Below are positions 1-9,362 of a stretch of 64,000 bases of DNA, in pieces. The translations under genes were made by a program, and so were the position numbers. The notes below the pieces were generated by a model. The model was given only the letters and a program-made list of their open reading frames with translations. It searched no databases and was not told where the DNA came from. Numbering within the stretch: position 1 is the first letter of the stretch; the number at the start of each line of letters is the position of its first letter. Source of the DNA: Occultella glacieicola (GTDB lineage Bacteria > Actinomycetota > Actinomycetes > Actinomycetales > Beutenbergiaceae); contig NZ_SMNA01000006.1 in NCBI RefSeq assembly GCF_004353825.1, positions 248,001 through 312,000 of the forward strand, read 5' to 3'.

Positions 1-2810
1 AGCCGCACCGGCGACGGCTGGACCTGCTTGAGCAGGGCCGCCACGAAGTAGCCACGGACCATCGCCGCGAGTGTGGTCGGGTGCATCGGCACCGCCTCGC
101 CGAGCGGTCGGGACCGACGCCAGCGCCAGAACTCCTCACGGTCGGTCGTGGTCGCCTTCTTGCTCCCCCAGTCACTCGCGATCGGACGCATCAGGCTGTC
201 GAACACGACCGGTTCGTACGGCTCGGCGAGCACCGTGAACACGTCGATGAACGCGGCCTCGGTGTCCGAGAGCGCCTGCTCGACGGCGGGACCGTACTGC
301 TTGCGTGCCTCGAGGACGCCGATCAGGCGCTGCCGGGCGGCGGACTTCTCCGGCAGCGGGATCTCGCTGAACTGCCGCGAGTACTGGATCTCGCGGTTGT
401 GCACCCGGGTGAGCACGGCCGTGTTCACCCGGACCAGCGGTGAGCCCGCGTTCAGTGCTGCGACGAACTGACCCTCGAACCTGGTCAGCCGGTCGGCGTG
501 CTCCCGCGGGGAGACCCCGTCCTCGGACAGGTAGGACCGCAGACCCTCCTGCATATAGCCCCCGATGGGGGTGCCCGGCTCCCGGATCCAGGCCGTCGCC
601 CGGCCCAGCACGTCCTCGGCCGAGACCGCCATCGAGACCGCGGCCCGGGCCGGCGCCGCGGACGAGGTCCGCTGGAACTGGGCGTCCGACGGCACCCATC
701 GCTGGGTCAGCCGCAGCACGCTCTGCCGGGTGCCCTCCTTCGCACCGGTGAGGATCTGACGCTCCGCCACGCCGCGTGCCTCGTTCTCGAGGTCCAGCCC
801 GACGGTCCGGGTGATCAACGCGCGCAGGGTGGCCGGGAACGTCTCGACGTCCTCGAGGAGGAACTCGTTCGGACCCGGCTTCAGCCGCGCCGGGATCACG
901 TCCGCGTCCGGCCAGGTGGACACCACCGAGCCGCGGCCGTCGAGCCCGCTGGCCACGGCGGTGCCCAGGGCCTCGACGCCGTGGTCGACCGCGTCGGTGA
1001 GCGGCTGCAGCAGACCCTTGGCGAGGTCGGCCACCAGACCGTGCGCCATCTCGCGGACCTCCGCCTCCTGCTCCCACTCCAGGGTCTGCACGGCCCGGTC
1101 GACCGCGGACTCGACCTCCTGCTCGGTCACGTTGCGGTTCGAGCCGAGGACGCGGCTGATCTCCGAGTCGAGGTCGGCGGCCCAGCGGCGCCGGTGGTCG
1201 GCCTCGCTGCGTAGCTCCCGGCCGACCTCCTCGAGTTCGGCGACGAGTCGCTTGAGCATCGCGGCGGCCACCGGACCGCCGTGCTTGGCCACGGCGTCCG
1301 CGGTCACGTCAACCACCTGGACCTGGATCGCGTCGACCCATTCGCGGGAGCGCTGGGTGCGCAGGCTGCGCATCCGGGCGGCGAACTGGCCGCGCCGGTC
1401 CACGACCGCCTGCCGGATCCGGATCCGCACGTCGTCGGTCGCGAACCCCTTGCCACCGGCCCCGACCCGGACCACCTCCATGACCTCGGCGGTGAGTTGG
1501 TTGCCGGCCGCCTTGACGTCGTCGCCGCGCTGCAGCGCCTCGATGATGTCGTTGCGTTCCTCCCCACGCTCGTCCAGGCCGGACGCGGCGAGGAACGCGC
1601 CGAACGCGTTCGTGGCCTGCTCCTGGATCAGGTGCCGCGGCGGGCGCTCGTCCTCGCGGCTGCGGAGCAGCTCGTGCCGCTCGAGCACGAGGTGGACGAC
1701 GGACCGGGCCAGGTGCTCGGAGGCATAGTCGCGGAACCGGTCGCGGCCCAGGCCGACCCGCGCCGAGCCGAGCGCGGTGAACGGGGTCTCGGTGCCACCG
1801 GGGTGCAGGCGCAGGTGATCGGTGACGGCCTGGGCGGTGGACGCCCACTGGGCCTGGGTGTACGCGGAGAGCCGGTCCTGCAGGCTGGAACTGGCCACCC
1901 AGGAGGCGATGGACCGCCCCATCGCCCGGTAGACGTCGTTCTGGGTCCGGTAGGTGACGTGCTCGTTCCGGGCACCGACCAGGAAGGGGAACCGGGGTCC
2001 GAGCCGACGGCTCGACCCGGTCGAGACTCCGGCGGCCTGGAACAGTTCGCTGGTGCTCTCGCTCGGCCCGTCGGCACTCCAGTAGCCGGCCATCAGCTCG
2101 GCGAGCGCGCCGAGCGAGTTCGGCCGTACGCCGCGTCGCAGGCCCTCGTCGAGGTCGTCGAAGACGTCCGGGCAGTACAGGATCCCGACGGACTCGTTCG
2201 CCCACTTGTCACCGAGGGACCGGATCACATCACACACGTCCAGGACCGCACCCGAGCCGCTGCCGCCGGCGATCGACGCGATGACGATGACCTGCGGCTC
2301 GTCCGCGACGCTGCGCGCCGGGGACCCGAGCGCCTCGCTGAGCCGCTGCAGTTCCCCGGTCACCTCCGCACCGGTGAGCTGCCGGCGGGCCTCCCGGACC
2401 GCCGTCGCGATCCGCTTGAGCTGCGACAGCGCGATCGTGCGCCCGAGCGCGCGGTACTGACCGGCGCCCTTGCTGGCGGGCACGTGGACCTTGTCCGGGT
2501 CCGGCCGCCACCCACCGAGGGCGTCCCGGGCGTGGGTCCCGGCGGACTGGATCAGGGAGTCGTCCAGGGTGCGGTAGTCGATACCGGAGCCGACGAGGCC
2601 CTGGTAGGACCGCTCGGGCAACTGCTCCGGGAGGTCGCGTTCGTTGCCGTCCGCGGTGGTGGGCACGTCGATGTGGAGGAACTGCCAGGCGCTCGGCAGG
2701 CCCTCGGTCCACCCGGCCTGCAGCAGCCGCCGGCTGAGGTCCTCACGCACCACGCGCAGGGTCTTGCCTCCGGAGCCGCCGACGCCGACGAGCAGAAACG
2801 GTCGAAGCAT
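1..2810 (-). CDS. Tubulin/FtsZ-superfamily (tubulin-like) protein, C-terminus outside window
   Basis: The frame is open from an ATG at 2810 to the window edge, at least 936 residues. The start is set by GAGGAA about 6 bases upstream. Residues 6-15 (LLVGVGGSGG) resemble the first nucleotide-binding loop of FtsZ/tubulin. Residues 178-187 (ASIAGGSGSG) match the tubulin signature loop that contacts GTP phosphates. The rest is long, helical and charged, far larger than FtsZ. This fits the large bacterial tubulin-like (Tubulin_2-type) proteins. It is the last visible gene of an operon with a VWA protein (72 bases upstream) and a small membrane protein, so a GTP-dependent role at the membrane is inferred. 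The family call is good; the function is unknown. Confidence 0.8.
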   Translation of the reverse strand, partial: MLRPFLLVGVGGSGGKTLRVVREDLSRRLLQAGWTEGLPSAWQFLHIDVPTTADGNERDLPEQLPERSYQGLVGSGIDYRTLDDSLIQSAGTHARDALGGWRPDPDKVHVPASKGAGQYRALGRTIALSQLKRIATAVREARRQLTGAEVTGELQRLSEALGSPARSVADEPQVIVIASIAGGSGSGAVLDVCDVIRSLGDKWANESVGILYCPDVFDDLDEGLRRGVRPNSLGALAELMAGYWSADGPSESTSELFQAAGVSTGSSRRLGPRFPFLVGARNEHVTYRTQNDVYRAMGRSIASWVASSSLQDRLSAYTQAQWASTAQAVTDHLRLHPGGTETPFTALGSARVGLGRDRFRDYASEHLARSVVHLVLERHELLRSREDERPPRHLIQEQATNAFGAFLAASGLDERGEERNDIIEALQRGDDVKAAGNQLTAEVMEVVRVGAGGKGFATDDVRIRIRQAVVDRRGQFAARMRSLRTQRSREWVDAIQVQVVDVTADAVAKHGGPVAAAMLKRLVAELEEVGRELRSEADHRRRWAADLDSEISRVLGSNRNVTEQEVESAVDRAVQTLEWEQEAEVREMAHGLVADLAKGLLQPLTDAVDHGVEALGTAVASGLDGRGSVVSTWPDADVIPARLKPGPNEFLLEDVETFPATLRALITRTVGLDLENEARGVAERQILTGAKEGTRQSVLRLTQRWVPSDAQFQRTSSAAPARAAVSMAVSAEDVLGRATAWIREPGTPIGGYMQEGLRSYLSEDGVSPREHADRLTRFEGQFVAALNAGSPLVRVNTAVLTRVHNREIQYSRQFSEIPLPEKSAARQRLIGVLEARKQYGPAVEQALSDTEAAFIDVFTVLAEPYEPVVFDSLMRPIASDWGSKKATTTDREEFWRWRRSRPLGEAVPMHPTTLAAMVRGYFVAALLKQVQPSPVR

Positions 2811-2882
2811 GTGAGTTCCTCACTGTGGTGCGGGTGGATGTCCGGGCCGGTGGGTCACCGCCGGATCGTCACGGTCGGAGCG

Positions 2883-5645
2883 TCACCTGCGTGGTGGCGG
2901 CGGTGGTGGGAGCCCACCCTCGGTCGGGCCGGGCGGCCCACCGGGTCGCGAGGGTGTGGCGGGCGACGGCGGCACTCCGGTCCGGCCCGCAGGACGCACC
3001 TCGCGCCGGTCCGGGGGTGGTGGGTTGTCCGGTCCGCGGCGCGGGGGTGGGGGCCCGCCCGCGACGGCGCCCGTGGCCGGCCCCGGACCGCCCGCAGATG
3101 GTGGCCCGGCCGCACCGACCGGCGCCGCGGCGCGCGGCTGGCCGCCCGGGGATCCCGTCGACACCCCGGGCACGTTCGGCGCAGCCGTGGTCAGGTCCGC
3201 CCAGGCCCGGTGCGCACGCTCGATCTCCTTGCTCCAGGTGACCCGATCGAGTTCGGCGAGCCGGTCGGGCAGGAGTTGGGCGACGCTCGCGGTCTTGCCC
3301 GGGTCCACCACCATCACCAGCGTGCCGCGGATCGTGTCGGTGTCGGCGCCGGGCTCGGGCCGCTCGGTGACGATCACGAACCCGGTGGAGCCCGGGAAGT
3401 CGGTGAGCCGGATGCTCGGATCCGGATGGCCGACCGTCCGCTGGGTCATCGGTACCTCCGAGCCGGTCCCGCTCACCAGTGCCCGCGCCTCCGCGAACGG
3501 GTTCCACGGGCGGTGCGCCCAGTAGCGCGCGGTGCCGGCCGTGAAGGTCGTGGGGCGCCCGCTGGTGCCGAGTCCCCGGAACTCCTCCGGTCCGAGCAGC
3601 CTGGTGGCGCCGTCGCGGCGTTGGGGTCCCCGCGCGGTGACCACGACCGGAGCGGTGACGTAGCGGGTGAACGGGCTGAGGTCGAACCGGCCGGCGATCC
3701 TGCGGGTCACGACCAGGGCACCATAGGCGAACGCGAGCGCAGCGCCGACGAGAACGGCGACGAGCCAGTTGCGGGTGGCGGCATCCACGGGCCGCAGCAT
3801 GGTCCCGGTGACCGGTACCTCGAGGACGATCGGGTCCCCGGGGTCGACGCCGTGCAGCTCCACCGGCAGGAGCCCGTCCACCCGGCCGTCCGCCTGTTCG
3901 GCGGTGGTGAGCGTGACCGGCACCTCGACCGTGGCCCCGGCCGCCACGTCGAGGCACTCGGCACCGGCGGCGAGGGAGGCCGCTCCGGCCCGTTCGGGTG
4001 CGGCCACGGTGCCCTCGCTGAAGCAGACCTCGGTCGGCCCACGATCGGCGCCGGTGAGGGTGAGGGTCGCCTCCGCCGTGGTGGTGCCGTCCAGTCGGCC
4101 GAGCTCCAGGCGGGCGGGGCTGATCGTCGGGAACGACGGCGGGTAGGAGGTGGTGAGCGCTCGCTCGACCGCGACCGGGCCGAGCGCGATCGCGTTCGGG
4201 GTGGTCTCGGCGGTCGCCCGGGCGGCGACCACGAGCGAGGAGACGGCCGCGTCCGCGGGCACGGTGATCTCGCCGGACCAGCCGTCGGCGTCCGCCGCGA
4301 ACGGGGCCGGTGCGCCGTCGACGGTGACGGTGAGGTCGACGGCGCCGTACACGTCGGGAGCCACGAGCCCGCCGGCGGCGTCCCGGGCGGCGATCCGCAC
4401 GTCGCTCGGCTCGCCGATCACCACGCCGTCAGGGGCCTCGACGGTGAGGGTCACGCCCCAGAAGTAGTAGAGGTCGACGACTGTGACCAGATCCGCGTCG
4501 GTGACCATGGTCCAGGTCCCGACGGCCGGCTCGGGGTCGGTGACGGCGACGTCGATGGTGGTCAGCGTTTCGTTCTTGGTCACGCTCACCGCGGCTCCGC
4601 TCGCCTCGGCCGTGGCCGCGTCGAGGACCACGGTGGTGCCGTCCGGCGCCACCAGCTGCGGTGCGGGTGCGCCATCGGCGGCCTCGACGACGAGCCGGAA
4701 GCCGCCGACCCCGGCATCCACCGGCACCGCGAGCCGCCCGTCGACGCAGGCGTCCGAGGGACAGTCGAAGGAGTCCGCGGGCGTGCCGCCCTCCAGCAGC
4801 GCGCCCATCTGCGCGAAGAGCCGGTTCAGCAGGCTCGCGTCGTCGGCCGTCAGGAAGGCGCCGTTCGTCACGTTCCCCGGCACGGGTGCGGTCCCGCAGA
4901 CCTCGGACCCGGCGGCGCCCTCCGCGATCGCCTGGAACCGGTCCCGGTCGATCTGGTCGACGGCGCCCTGCCCCTGCGCGGTCATCAGGCCCATCGCGAC
5001 GACCGCGACCCCGTCGGCCCGGACCCCGTCGATGATGCCGCCGGGAGCGCAGATCTCCTCGCGGGCCGCGTCCGTGGCCGGCCGGTCCCCCCGCCCGTCG
5101 ACGTCGAGACGACCGTCGGTGAGCCAGAGCATCATCTTGCAGGTATCCCCGCCCACCTCGGCGCTGCGCGCCGCGAGTGAGGTCTGGGCACCCGAGAGGG
5201 CCTGGCGGTAGTCGGTCAGGTTGGCGCCGTCGCGCTCCGGCAGCTCCTGCTGGGCGGCCGTCCGGAGCTGCGCGCCGTGGGCCCCACCCGGCTCGAGGCT
5301 GCCCCAGCCGACCAGCTCGGTGTACTCGCTGCCGAAGACCGCCAGGTTCGCCTCCACGGCCAGTTCGGTGTCGCCCCCGAGCCGTTCCAGGGAGTCCAGT
5401 GCGGTGAGCACCGCACCGACGCGCTGGTCCTCGGGATCGGTCCACTGCAGGCTCTGCGACTCGTCCACGACGATCGAGACCAGGAGCGTGCCCGCCTCGG
5501 CGGTGCAGGCGGCGATGTCGGAGAAGCTCGCCGAACCGGTCGGGCTGAGGTCGCCCGCCGCATCGCCGCGCGCCGAGGTCCCCGCCAGCGCGAGCGCCAG
5601 GCCGAGCCCAGCCGCGATCCCGGCGCGGAGCGCCCGCCTCACCAC
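2883..5645 (-). CDS. Secreted, membrane-anchored VWA-domain protein
   Basis: 920 residues from a GTG at 5645, with GGAGG 7 bases upstream. A second GTG at 5642 overlaps the preceding stop and is an alternative. Residues 1-28 are a signal peptide. A VWA domain follows: the MIDAS DxSxS is at 61-65 (DESQS), with NLTDY near 142 and LTDGR near 175 as the other metal-site loops. Beta-rich repeats with paired cysteines fill about 300-615. One helix at 627-647 spans the membrane, leaving a tail of about 270 residues in the cytoplasm that ends in a polyproline/glycine-rich segment. The domain outside would bind a ligand; the tail could contact the tubulin-like protein encoded next. That partnership is inferred from the operon only. 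Confidence 0.85.
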   Translation of the reverse strand: MVRRALRAGIAAGLGLALALAGTSARGDAAGDLSPTGSASFSDIAACTAEAGTLLVSIVVDESQSLQWTDPEDQRVGAVLTALDSLERLGGDTELAVEANLAVFGSEYTELVGWGSLEPGGAHGAQLRTAAQQELPERDGANLTDYRQALSGAQTSLAARSAEVGGDTCKMMLWLTDGRLDVDGRGDRPATDAAREEICAPGGIIDGVRADGVAVVAMGLMTAQGQGAVDQIDRDRFQAIAEGAAGSEVCGTAPVPGNVTNGAFLTADDASLLNRLFAQMGALLEGGTPADSFDCPSDACVDGRLAVPVDAGVGGFRLVVEAADGAPAPQLVAPDGTTVVLDAATAEASGAAVSVTKNETLTTIDVAVTDPEPAVGTWTMVTDADLVTVVDLYYFWGVTLTVEAPDGVVIGEPSDVRIAARDAAGGLVAPDVYGAVDLTVTVDGAPAPFAADADGWSGEITVPADAAVSSLVVAARATAETTPNAIALGPVAVERALTTSYPPSFPTISPARLELGRLDGTTTAEATLTLTGADRGPTEVCFSEGTVAAPERAGAASLAAGAECLDVAAGATVEVPVTLTTAEQADGRVDGLLPVELHGVDPGDPIVLEVPVTGTMLRPVDAATRNWLVAVLVGAALAFAYGALVVTRRIAGRFDLSPFTRYVTAPVVVTARGPQRRDGATRLLGPEEFRGLGTSGRPTTFTAGTARYWAHRPWNPFAEARALVSGTGSEVPMTQRTVGHPDPSIRLTDFPGSTGFVIVTERPEPGADTDTIRGTLVMVVDPGKTASVAQLLPDRLAELDRVTWSKEIERAHRAWADLTTAAPNVPGVSTGSPGGQPRAAAPVGAAGPPSAGGPGPATGAVAGGPPPPRRGPDNPPPPDRREVRPAGRTGVPPSPATPSRPGGPPGPTEGGLPPPPPPRR

Positions 5646-6034
5646 TTCGCAACCTCCGTCGCGAGCAGGTACGCACACGCGATCCCGGCGGCGACGCCGA
5701 CCACCATGACCACCGTGACGACCCGGTCGAGACCCGGGCTCGGTCGGAAGATCTTGCTGCGGCGCGCGGCCCGGATGCTCCGGTAGAGGGCCGCGAAGAC
5801 GACCGTCACCACGGCGCCGAGCACGTAGCCGACCAGGCAGATCCACCAGGTGGTCACCGTCAGGTTCAGCGCGACGACGGTGAGCGCGCCGAGCACCGCG
5901 AGGAGTTCGAGCGCGACCGGCCAGCGCGCGGCCTGCACCGAACTCGCTGTCGTGGTCACATCCACTCCTTCGGCCTGCGCTGCTGCACCCGCCGCCCGCA
6001 CGCTGGACGTGGGGTCTGCCGGCACGCTTGTCAT
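5639..6034 (-). CDS. Small three-helix membrane protein of the tubulin-like/VWA operon
   Basis: 131 residues. The ATG at 6034 is preferred because AGGA lies about 10 bases upstream; an in-frame ATG at 6055 is possible. A polar N-terminus of about 35 residues is followed by two closely spaced hydrophobic helices and a third at the C-terminus, joined by a short Arg/Lys-rich cytoplasmic loop. The stop overlaps the start of the VWA gene by a few bases, which indicates translational coupling. No family is recognised. It may be the membrane partner of the VWA and tubulin-like proteins. Confidence 0.75.
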   Translation of the reverse strand: MTSVPADPTSSVRAAGAAAQAEGVDVTTTASSVQAARWPVALELLAVLGALTVVALNLTVTTWWICLVGYVLGAVVTVVFAALYRSIRAARRSKIFRPSPGLDRVVTVVMVVGVAAGIACAYLLATEVAKW

Positions 6035-6148
6035 CGTAACTAGCGGTCCTGACATACCGGGCCCAGAATCGGGTCCGTCGCTGCGGACGACCCGTGCCGT
6101 CAGATCCGCCCGAGGTGTCCGCCGAGGGCGTGGCAGCATGAGGACGCC

Positions 6149-7072
6149 ATGCCTGTCCCCGCCTCCCCGACCGACGGGGCGCCGCCGCCTCCGCCGCCGC
6201 GGCTCCCGGTCCCCCGCGACGCCACCAGCGCCGATGCCCGGCGGCGCTCGCGCGGCACCCGATGGACGATCCTCGGCATCGCCGCGGCGCTGATCGTGCT
6301 GCTCACGGTCGCGGTGGTCGCGCTCGGGCGAGGCGGCCGGGAGGCGACGTCGACGCCGACCGCGCCACCGCCGTCGAGCAGCAGCCCGAGCGCGCCACCT
6401 CAGGAGGTCACGGCCGGGCCGAGCCCGCCCGGCACGGCCCCGTCACCCGAGGCGCCCACCGCGGACCCGCCGCTGCCCGGGACGGCCCTGGCCGCCCTCG
6501 AACGGCTCGCCGTGACCGCGAACGAGACGTTCGAGGGTTACGACCGGGACCTGTTCGGGTACCGGTCCGTGGACCTGGACCGCAACGGCTGCGACGTCCG
6601 CAACGACGTGCTCCGCCGCGACCTGGCGGACGTGGTGGTCCGACCCGGGACGAACGGCTGCGTCGTCGAGACCGGCATCCTGGTGGACCCGTACACCGGC
6701 GCGGTCATGGCGTTCCAGCGCGGCGCCGAGACCTCCGGACAGGTGCAGATCGACCATGTGGTGGCGCTGGCGAACGCCTGGGTCACCGGCGCCCAGAGCT
6801 GGGACGAGGCCACCCTCGAGCGGTTCGGGAACGACCCGCTGAACCTGCTCGCGGTGGACGGGCCCACGAACCAGGGCAAGGGTGCCGACGACGCCTCCGA
6901 GTGGCTGCCCGCGAACACGGGGTTCCGGTGCGAGTACGTGGCGCTGCAGGTCGCCGTGAAGGGCGCCTACGCGCTCACCGTCACGGCGGCGGAGCGGGAT
7001 GCGATGGTGGAGGTGCTCGAGACCTGCCCGGCGCAGCCGCTCCCGACCGCGGCGGACACGGCGACGCCGTAG
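6149..7072 (+). CDS. Membrane-anchored HNH endonuclease (DUF1524/GmrSD C-terminal type)
   Basis: 307 residues. A proline-rich cytoplasmic N-terminus (1-37) leads into one transmembrane helix at 39-59 and a Ser/Pro/Thr-rich linker to about 110. The C-terminal domain carries the HNH core: DHVVAL at 202-207, then NDPLNLLAV near 228 and a second Asn in TNQGKG near 240. These are the hallmarks of the DUF1524 HNH family. The nuclease domain is predicted to lie outside the membrane, as in actinobacterial exported HNH proteins often linked to DNA degradation or uptake. It diverges from the tubulin-like operon across 114 bases. Specificity is unknown. Confidence 0.85.
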   Translation: MPVPASPTDGAPPPPPPRLPVPRDATSADARRRSRGTRWTILGIAAALIVLLTVAVVALGRGGREATSTPTAPPPSSSSPSAPPQEVTAGPSPPGTAPSPEAPTADPPLPGTALAALERLAVTANETFEGYDRDLFGYRSVDLDRNGCDVRNDVLRRDLADVVVRPGTNGCVVETGILVDPYTGAVMAFQRGAETSGQVQIDHVVALANAWVTGAQSWDEATLERFGNDPLNLLAVDGPTNQGKGADDASEWLPANTGFRCEYVALQVAVKGAYALTVTAAERDAMVEVLETCPAQPLPTAADTATP

Positions 7073-7095
7073 GACGAGGGCAGAGGCTGCCGTGC

Positions 7096-7335
7096 GCCCG
7101 CCAGTTGCGACGCCTGCTGCTGCGCGCTCACCTACTCGGTTGCGACCCGGTCGCGGATTTCGAGGCGGCGGCCGTGATCTACCGGCGGTGCCGCACGCAG
7201 GGCATCACGCGTCGTGGCATGGTCGACTGCCTGATCGCGGCGGTGGCACTGCGCACGGGTGCGAGCCTGCTGACCTGTGACTCCGATCTGGTCCGGGTCT
7301 GCGGCGTCCTCGGGATCGAGCTCGACGTTCGCTAG
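7096..7335 (+). pseudogene. Remnant of a VapC-type PIN-domain ribonuclease
   Basis: This frame ends at TAG 7333-7335 and reads as the C-terminal 75-80 residues of a VapC toxin. It has FEAAAVIYRRCR, then DCLIAAVALRTGA with the conserved acidic residue of the PIN active site, then LTCDSDL at the last acidic position. An intact VapC is about 130 residues. Here the N-terminal half with the first catalytic Asp is absent, there is no start codon or ribosome site at a plausible place, and no antitoxin gene is nearby. It is a truncated remnant, not a working toxin. Confidence 0.7.
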
Positions 7336-7375
7336 GCACGGCGCACCGACACGGCCACTCGGACCGTCGGACCCG

Positions 7376-7392
7376 TGCCGTGCCGCACGGCA
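7376..7392. terminator. GC-rich hairpin between convergent genes
   Basis: A perfect 7-base stem (TGCCGTG/CACGGCA) with a 3-base loop lies in the 67-base gap between the vapC remnant and the convergent GH127 gene. There is no T-run on either side, so terminator activity is only suggested by position and symmetry. Confidence 0.35.
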
Positions 7393-7402
7393 GCGGGCGG
7401 CC

Positions 7403-9358
7403 TCAGACCGAGCCGGAGTCGCAGGGCAGCCACACGCGCATGGTGGACGGTCCCCGGTTGGCCCAGTCGTGGTACGCGGTCAGGGGCACCTCGACCGCGA
7501 CCGGGTCCCCGGTGCCCGCGGGCTCCGACCGGTAGGGCCACGCGACGTCGGTCGGCGTGCCGAGCACGCCCCGCACCCAGACCCGGCCGTCCCGCTCGGT
7601 CGGGGGCGTGCCCGGATCCACCTGGAACCTCGAGACGTCCGCACCGCCGGGCAGGTCGACGGACTCCAGGCAGAAGACCTCCGGGCCGCGCTGTACCGCG
7701 ACGCAGCCGCGGACGGCGTCGATGCGCGGGTCGGGCCACACGAACCGCGGGATCACGGGCAGGTCGAGGACGAGTTCGGCGCCTGGCTCAAGGTCCACGG
7801 GAAGACGGGCCAGGCCGGGCGCGACATCCTGGCGGGTACCGCCGGAGATCACTGCGCCGCCCTGCACCCACGCCGGGATCCGGAGCGTCAGGTCCCATCG
7901 TTGGCGCTCCCGGCCCGCCGCCCGGATCCGCACGGTGCCACGGTGCGGGTAGTCGGTGTCGACGTCGACTGCCACCTCGCGGCCGTCCGCCAGCCTGGTC
8001 CGGATCCGCGCCGGTGCGTACTGGTGGAGCTGGAGGCCGTGGTCGTCGGCCGTGGCCAGATAGGCGCCGAGGCCGGCGAAGGTGCGGGCCACGTTCGTCG
8101 GGCAGCAGGACACCGTGAACCAGGGCGCGCGCAGGGACGAGGACGCCCGGGTGCTGACGACGTCGGGTTCCGGCACGCTCGCGAGCTCGCGCTGGTGCAG
8201 GGTGTTGGCGTAGTAGAAGGAGCGGCCGTCCGGGGCCGGTGAGGTCGCGACCACGTTGAACAGGGCCCGCTCGATGACGTCCGCCCAGGTGGGGTCGGCG
8301 TCGGACAGCAGCAACCGCCACGCCAGCTGCACCGACCCGACCGCCGCGCAGGTCTCCGAGTAGGCCCGGTCCGGCGGCAGGGCGAAGTCCTCCCCGAACC
8401 CCTCGTCCTGGTGCCGCGAGCCCATCCCGCCGGTGAGGTAGGTACGCCGGGCCAGGGTGGTGATGAACTGGCGGCGCACGGCGTCCCTGAGCCCCTCGTC
8501 GCCGGTCTCGGTGGCCACGTCCACGGCGCCCTCGGCGAAGTACATGGCCCGCACCGCGTGCCCCCGCAGCACGTCGGCCTCCCGGACCGGCACGTCGTCC
8601 TGGAAGTAGGCCCGCCCGAACTCGATGTCGTCGAGCACGTGGTGTCCGCGACGCTCGACGAAGAGCCTCGCCTGCTCGAGGTAGCGGCGCTCCCCGGTCG
8701 CACGGGCGAACTCGACGAGCGCCGGCTCCACCTCGGCGTGCCCGCAGACGGACTCGATGCCGCCGGGGCCGAACACCTCGCACACCTGGTCGGCCACCCG
8801 CCGGGCCACCTGGACCAGGAGATGGTCGCCGCGGGTGCGCAACCGCGCGACCGCCGCCTGGATGAGGTGACCGAAGCAGTACAGCTCGTGGCCCCACTCC
8901 AGGTCGGAGTACCGCGGGTCCTGCCCGGGGCGCCCGAAGTTGGTGTGCAGGTATCCGTCGGGCTCCTGGGCTGCCGCCACCCGCGCGACGATCGCGTCGT
9001 AGCGGCCCTGCACGACCTCGTCACCGGTGCGCCCGATCTCCCAGGCCATCGCCTCGAGGAGCTTGTACACCTCGGAGTCGGCGAACTCGCGGCCCCGACG
9101 GGCACCGGGGAGACGGCCGTCCGCGGCGGCGTCGAAGTTGCCCAGCCAGCCCTCCCGCTCGAGCCAGTGCTCGATGTGCACGATCGTCGCCGAGCCGTTG
9201 ACGTGCTGCCGCCGGCCCCAGAACCCACCGACGATCCGGACCTCCGCCAGGCCGAGCGGGCGCAGTACCCCGGCCGAGGGCGACACCGGCAGGCCGCCTG
9301 ATGCTCCGCCGTCGGGCCCCTTGGGGCCGGCCCCGGCCGTGGTGGTGTCGACGGACAC
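7403..9358 (-). CDS. GH127 beta-L-arabinofuranosidase
   Basis: 651 residues from a GTG at 9358, preceded by AGGGG and lying just after the upstream permease stop. There is no signal peptide, so it is cytoplasmic. All residues known to matter in the GH127 model enzyme HypBA1 are visible near the same positions: the acid/base Glu at 323 (GFGED), metal-binding Glu335 and Cys337 (YSETC), and the Cys pair 418-419 (SCCPTN) that gives the nucleophile and last metal ligand. It would release L-arabinofuranose from short beta-arabinosides imported by the upstream ABC transporter. Related GH146 enzymes are an alternative subclass. Confidence 0.88.
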   Translation of the reverse strand: MSVDTTTAGAGPKGPDGGASGGLPVSPSAGVLRPLGLAEVRIVGGFWGRRQHVNGSATIVHIEHWLEREGWLGNFDAAADGRLPGARRGREFADSEVYKLLEAMAWEIGRTGDEVVQGRYDAIVARVAAAQEPDGYLHTNFGRPGQDPRYSDLEWGHELYCFGHLIQAAVARLRTRGDHLLVQVARRVADQVCEVFGPGGIESVCGHAEVEPALVEFARATGERRYLEQARLFVERRGHHVLDDIEFGRAYFQDDVPVREADVLRGHAVRAMYFAEGAVDVATETGDEGLRDAVRRQFITTLARRTYLTGGMGSRHQDEGFGEDFALPPDRAYSETCAAVGSVQLAWRLLLSDADPTWADVIERALFNVVATSPAPDGRSFYYANTLHQRELASVPEPDVVSTRASSSLRAPWFTVSCCPTNVARTFAGLGAYLATADDHGLQLHQYAPARIRTRLADGREVAVDVDTDYPHRGTVRIRAAGRERQRWDLTLRIPAWVQGGAVISGGTRQDVAPGLARLPVDLEPGAELVLDLPVIPRFVWPDPRIDAVRGCVAVQRGPEVFCLESVDLPGGADVSRFQVDPGTPPTERDGRVWVRGVLGTPTDVAWPYRSEPAGTGDPVAVEVPLTAYHDWANRGPSTMRVWLPCDSGSV

Positions 9359-9362
9359 GCGA

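Noticed and set aside
1281-5180. A 1299-codon open frame on the plus strand opposite the tubulin-like and VWA genes
   Set aside because: It is the antisense shadow of two well-supported genes. Its composition (Gly, Arg, Pro, Val, His) is what third-position GC bias produces, and it has no domain or ribosome site.
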